Shown: positions 15,163-15,583 of the stretch, one piece after another | Position numbering within the stretch: the first letter of the stretch is position 1 | Layout of the letters: each line of letters opens with the position of its first letter | NCBI GenBank assembly: GCA_900553825.1 | Contig: USEV01000004.1 | Location: forward strand, 1 to 15,583 | Length of the DNA stretch: 15,583 nucleotides | Origin: an uncultured Eubacteriales bacterium | Lineage (GTDB): Bacteria > Bacillota > Clostridia > Christensenellales > CAG-917 | Direction of reading: 5' to 3' | Position numbers and translations under genes: made by a program | Notes under the pieces: generated by a model | Databases searched by the model: none | The model's input: only the letters and a program-made list of their open reading frames with translations | What the model was told of the DNA's origin: nothing

Positions 15163-15583
15163 ACATACAATGGTTCCCGGGACACATGACAAAGGCGATT
15201 CGCATGATGGAGGAAAACCTCCGTCTTGTCGACGCGCTCATCTATGTCATCGATTCCCGCGCCGTGTTCAGCTCCGCCAACCCTCTTTTCGACAAACTGA
15301 TTGCAGGCAAGAGGGTGCTTTATGTGTTCAACAAGACCGACCTCGTGAACGCGAGCGACACCGACCTCTGGTGCGCGCGTTTTGCGGAGGAGGGCAAGCC
15401 TTTCGTGAAAGCGGTGGGGACATCGGGTGACTGTTCCGCCATAGTCGCGGGGCTCAGGAAGATAGCCTCGGACAAGCTGGAACGCTTTGACAAGAAGGGC
15501 GCGAAAGTTTCGGTGCGGGCGATGGTCGTCGGAGTGCCCAATTCCGGCAAATCCACCATCATCAACTCCATGTGCAAGAGGGC
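15159..15583 (+). CDS. rbgA: Ribosome biogenesis GTPase RbgA (YlqF), 3' end cut by window
   Basis: 141 residues are visible of about 280-300 expected. RbgA is a GTPase for late assembly of the 50S subunit. The N terminus IQWFPGHMTKAIRMMEENL is the family hallmark. It is a circularly permuted GTPase: the G4 motif NKTDL (58-62) comes before the G1 motif GVPNSGKST (125-133), and both are seen in this order. VIDSRAVFSSANP (30-42) corresponds to the usual DARIPxSSRNP, with Ala for Arg. The ATG overlaps the trmD stop as ATGA. The gene continues beyond the window. Confidence 0.95.
   Translation, partial: MNIQWFPGHMTKAIRMMEENLRLVDALIYVIDSRAVFSSANPLFDKLIAGKRVLYVFNKTDLVNASDTDLWCARFAEEGKPFVKAVGTSGDCSAIVAGLRKIASDKLERFDKKGAKVSVRAMVVGVPNSGKSTIINSMCKR

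Noticed and set aside
41..15583. CRISPR arrays, insertion sequences, phage or toxin-antitoxin genes, tRNA or rRNA genes
   Set aside because: I looked for repeats, transposase-like proteins and RNA-gene signatures and saw none; apart from the GH3 gene, every long stretch is accounted for by conserved housekeeping genes.

Overview
The window is about 15.6 kb of GC-rich DNA (roughly 60% GC by eye). Apart from its left edge it is a conserved bacterial housekeeping block. The gene order tmcAL(ylbM) <-> pta-ackA-rpmF-plsX-rnc-smc-ftsY-ylxM-ffh-rpsP-khpA-rimM-trmD-rbgA(ylqF) is the one known from Firmicutes, especially Clostridia. Together with a zinc-ribbon L32, a short FtsY lacking the acidic domain, YlxM, and a domain-inverted GH3 glycosidase, it points to an anaerobic acetate-forming Clostridia-like organism, probably gut-associated and uncultured. 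I cannot name a genus. The first 40 bases are not biological: they are an untrimmed Illumina Nextera/Tn5 adapter, so the contig really begins at base 41.

Left part, minus strand. A 3'-truncated GH3 glycosidase gene (41-1302) lies downstream of tmcAL (1367-2479), with an intrinsic terminator between them. TmcAL makes N4-acetylcytidine on tRNA-Met from acetate and ATP. It is divergently transcribed from pta-ackA, the acetate-forming pathway, and the two predicted promoters overlap at one quasi-symmetric -10 element.

Middle, plus strand. pta and ackA (acetyl-CoA to acetate plus ATP) are followed by rpmF, which has a perfect consensus promoter and its own terminator. Next come plsX (phospholipid synthesis) and rnc (RNase III), which overlap. 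A 200-bp gap before smc contains four copies of TGTTTCAC, the half-site of the ParB centromere parS; this is the most interesting non-coding signal here. smc and ftsY abut and end at a strong terminator.

Right part, plus strand. ylxM-ffh (signal recognition particle) have their own promoter and an unusual repeat-rich leader. They are followed by the tightly packed, partly overlapping cluster rpsP-khpA-rimM-trmD-rbgA (ribosome assembly and tRNA/rRNA maturation). rbgA runs off the right edge.

Genes often found in this block but absent here are ylbN/DUF177 (between ackA and rpmF), acpP and fab genes (between plsX and rnc) and rplS (between trmD and rbgA). I see no mobile element, CRISPR array, tRNA or rRNA, and no evidence for a wholly new multigene system. 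The novelty candidates are regulatory.
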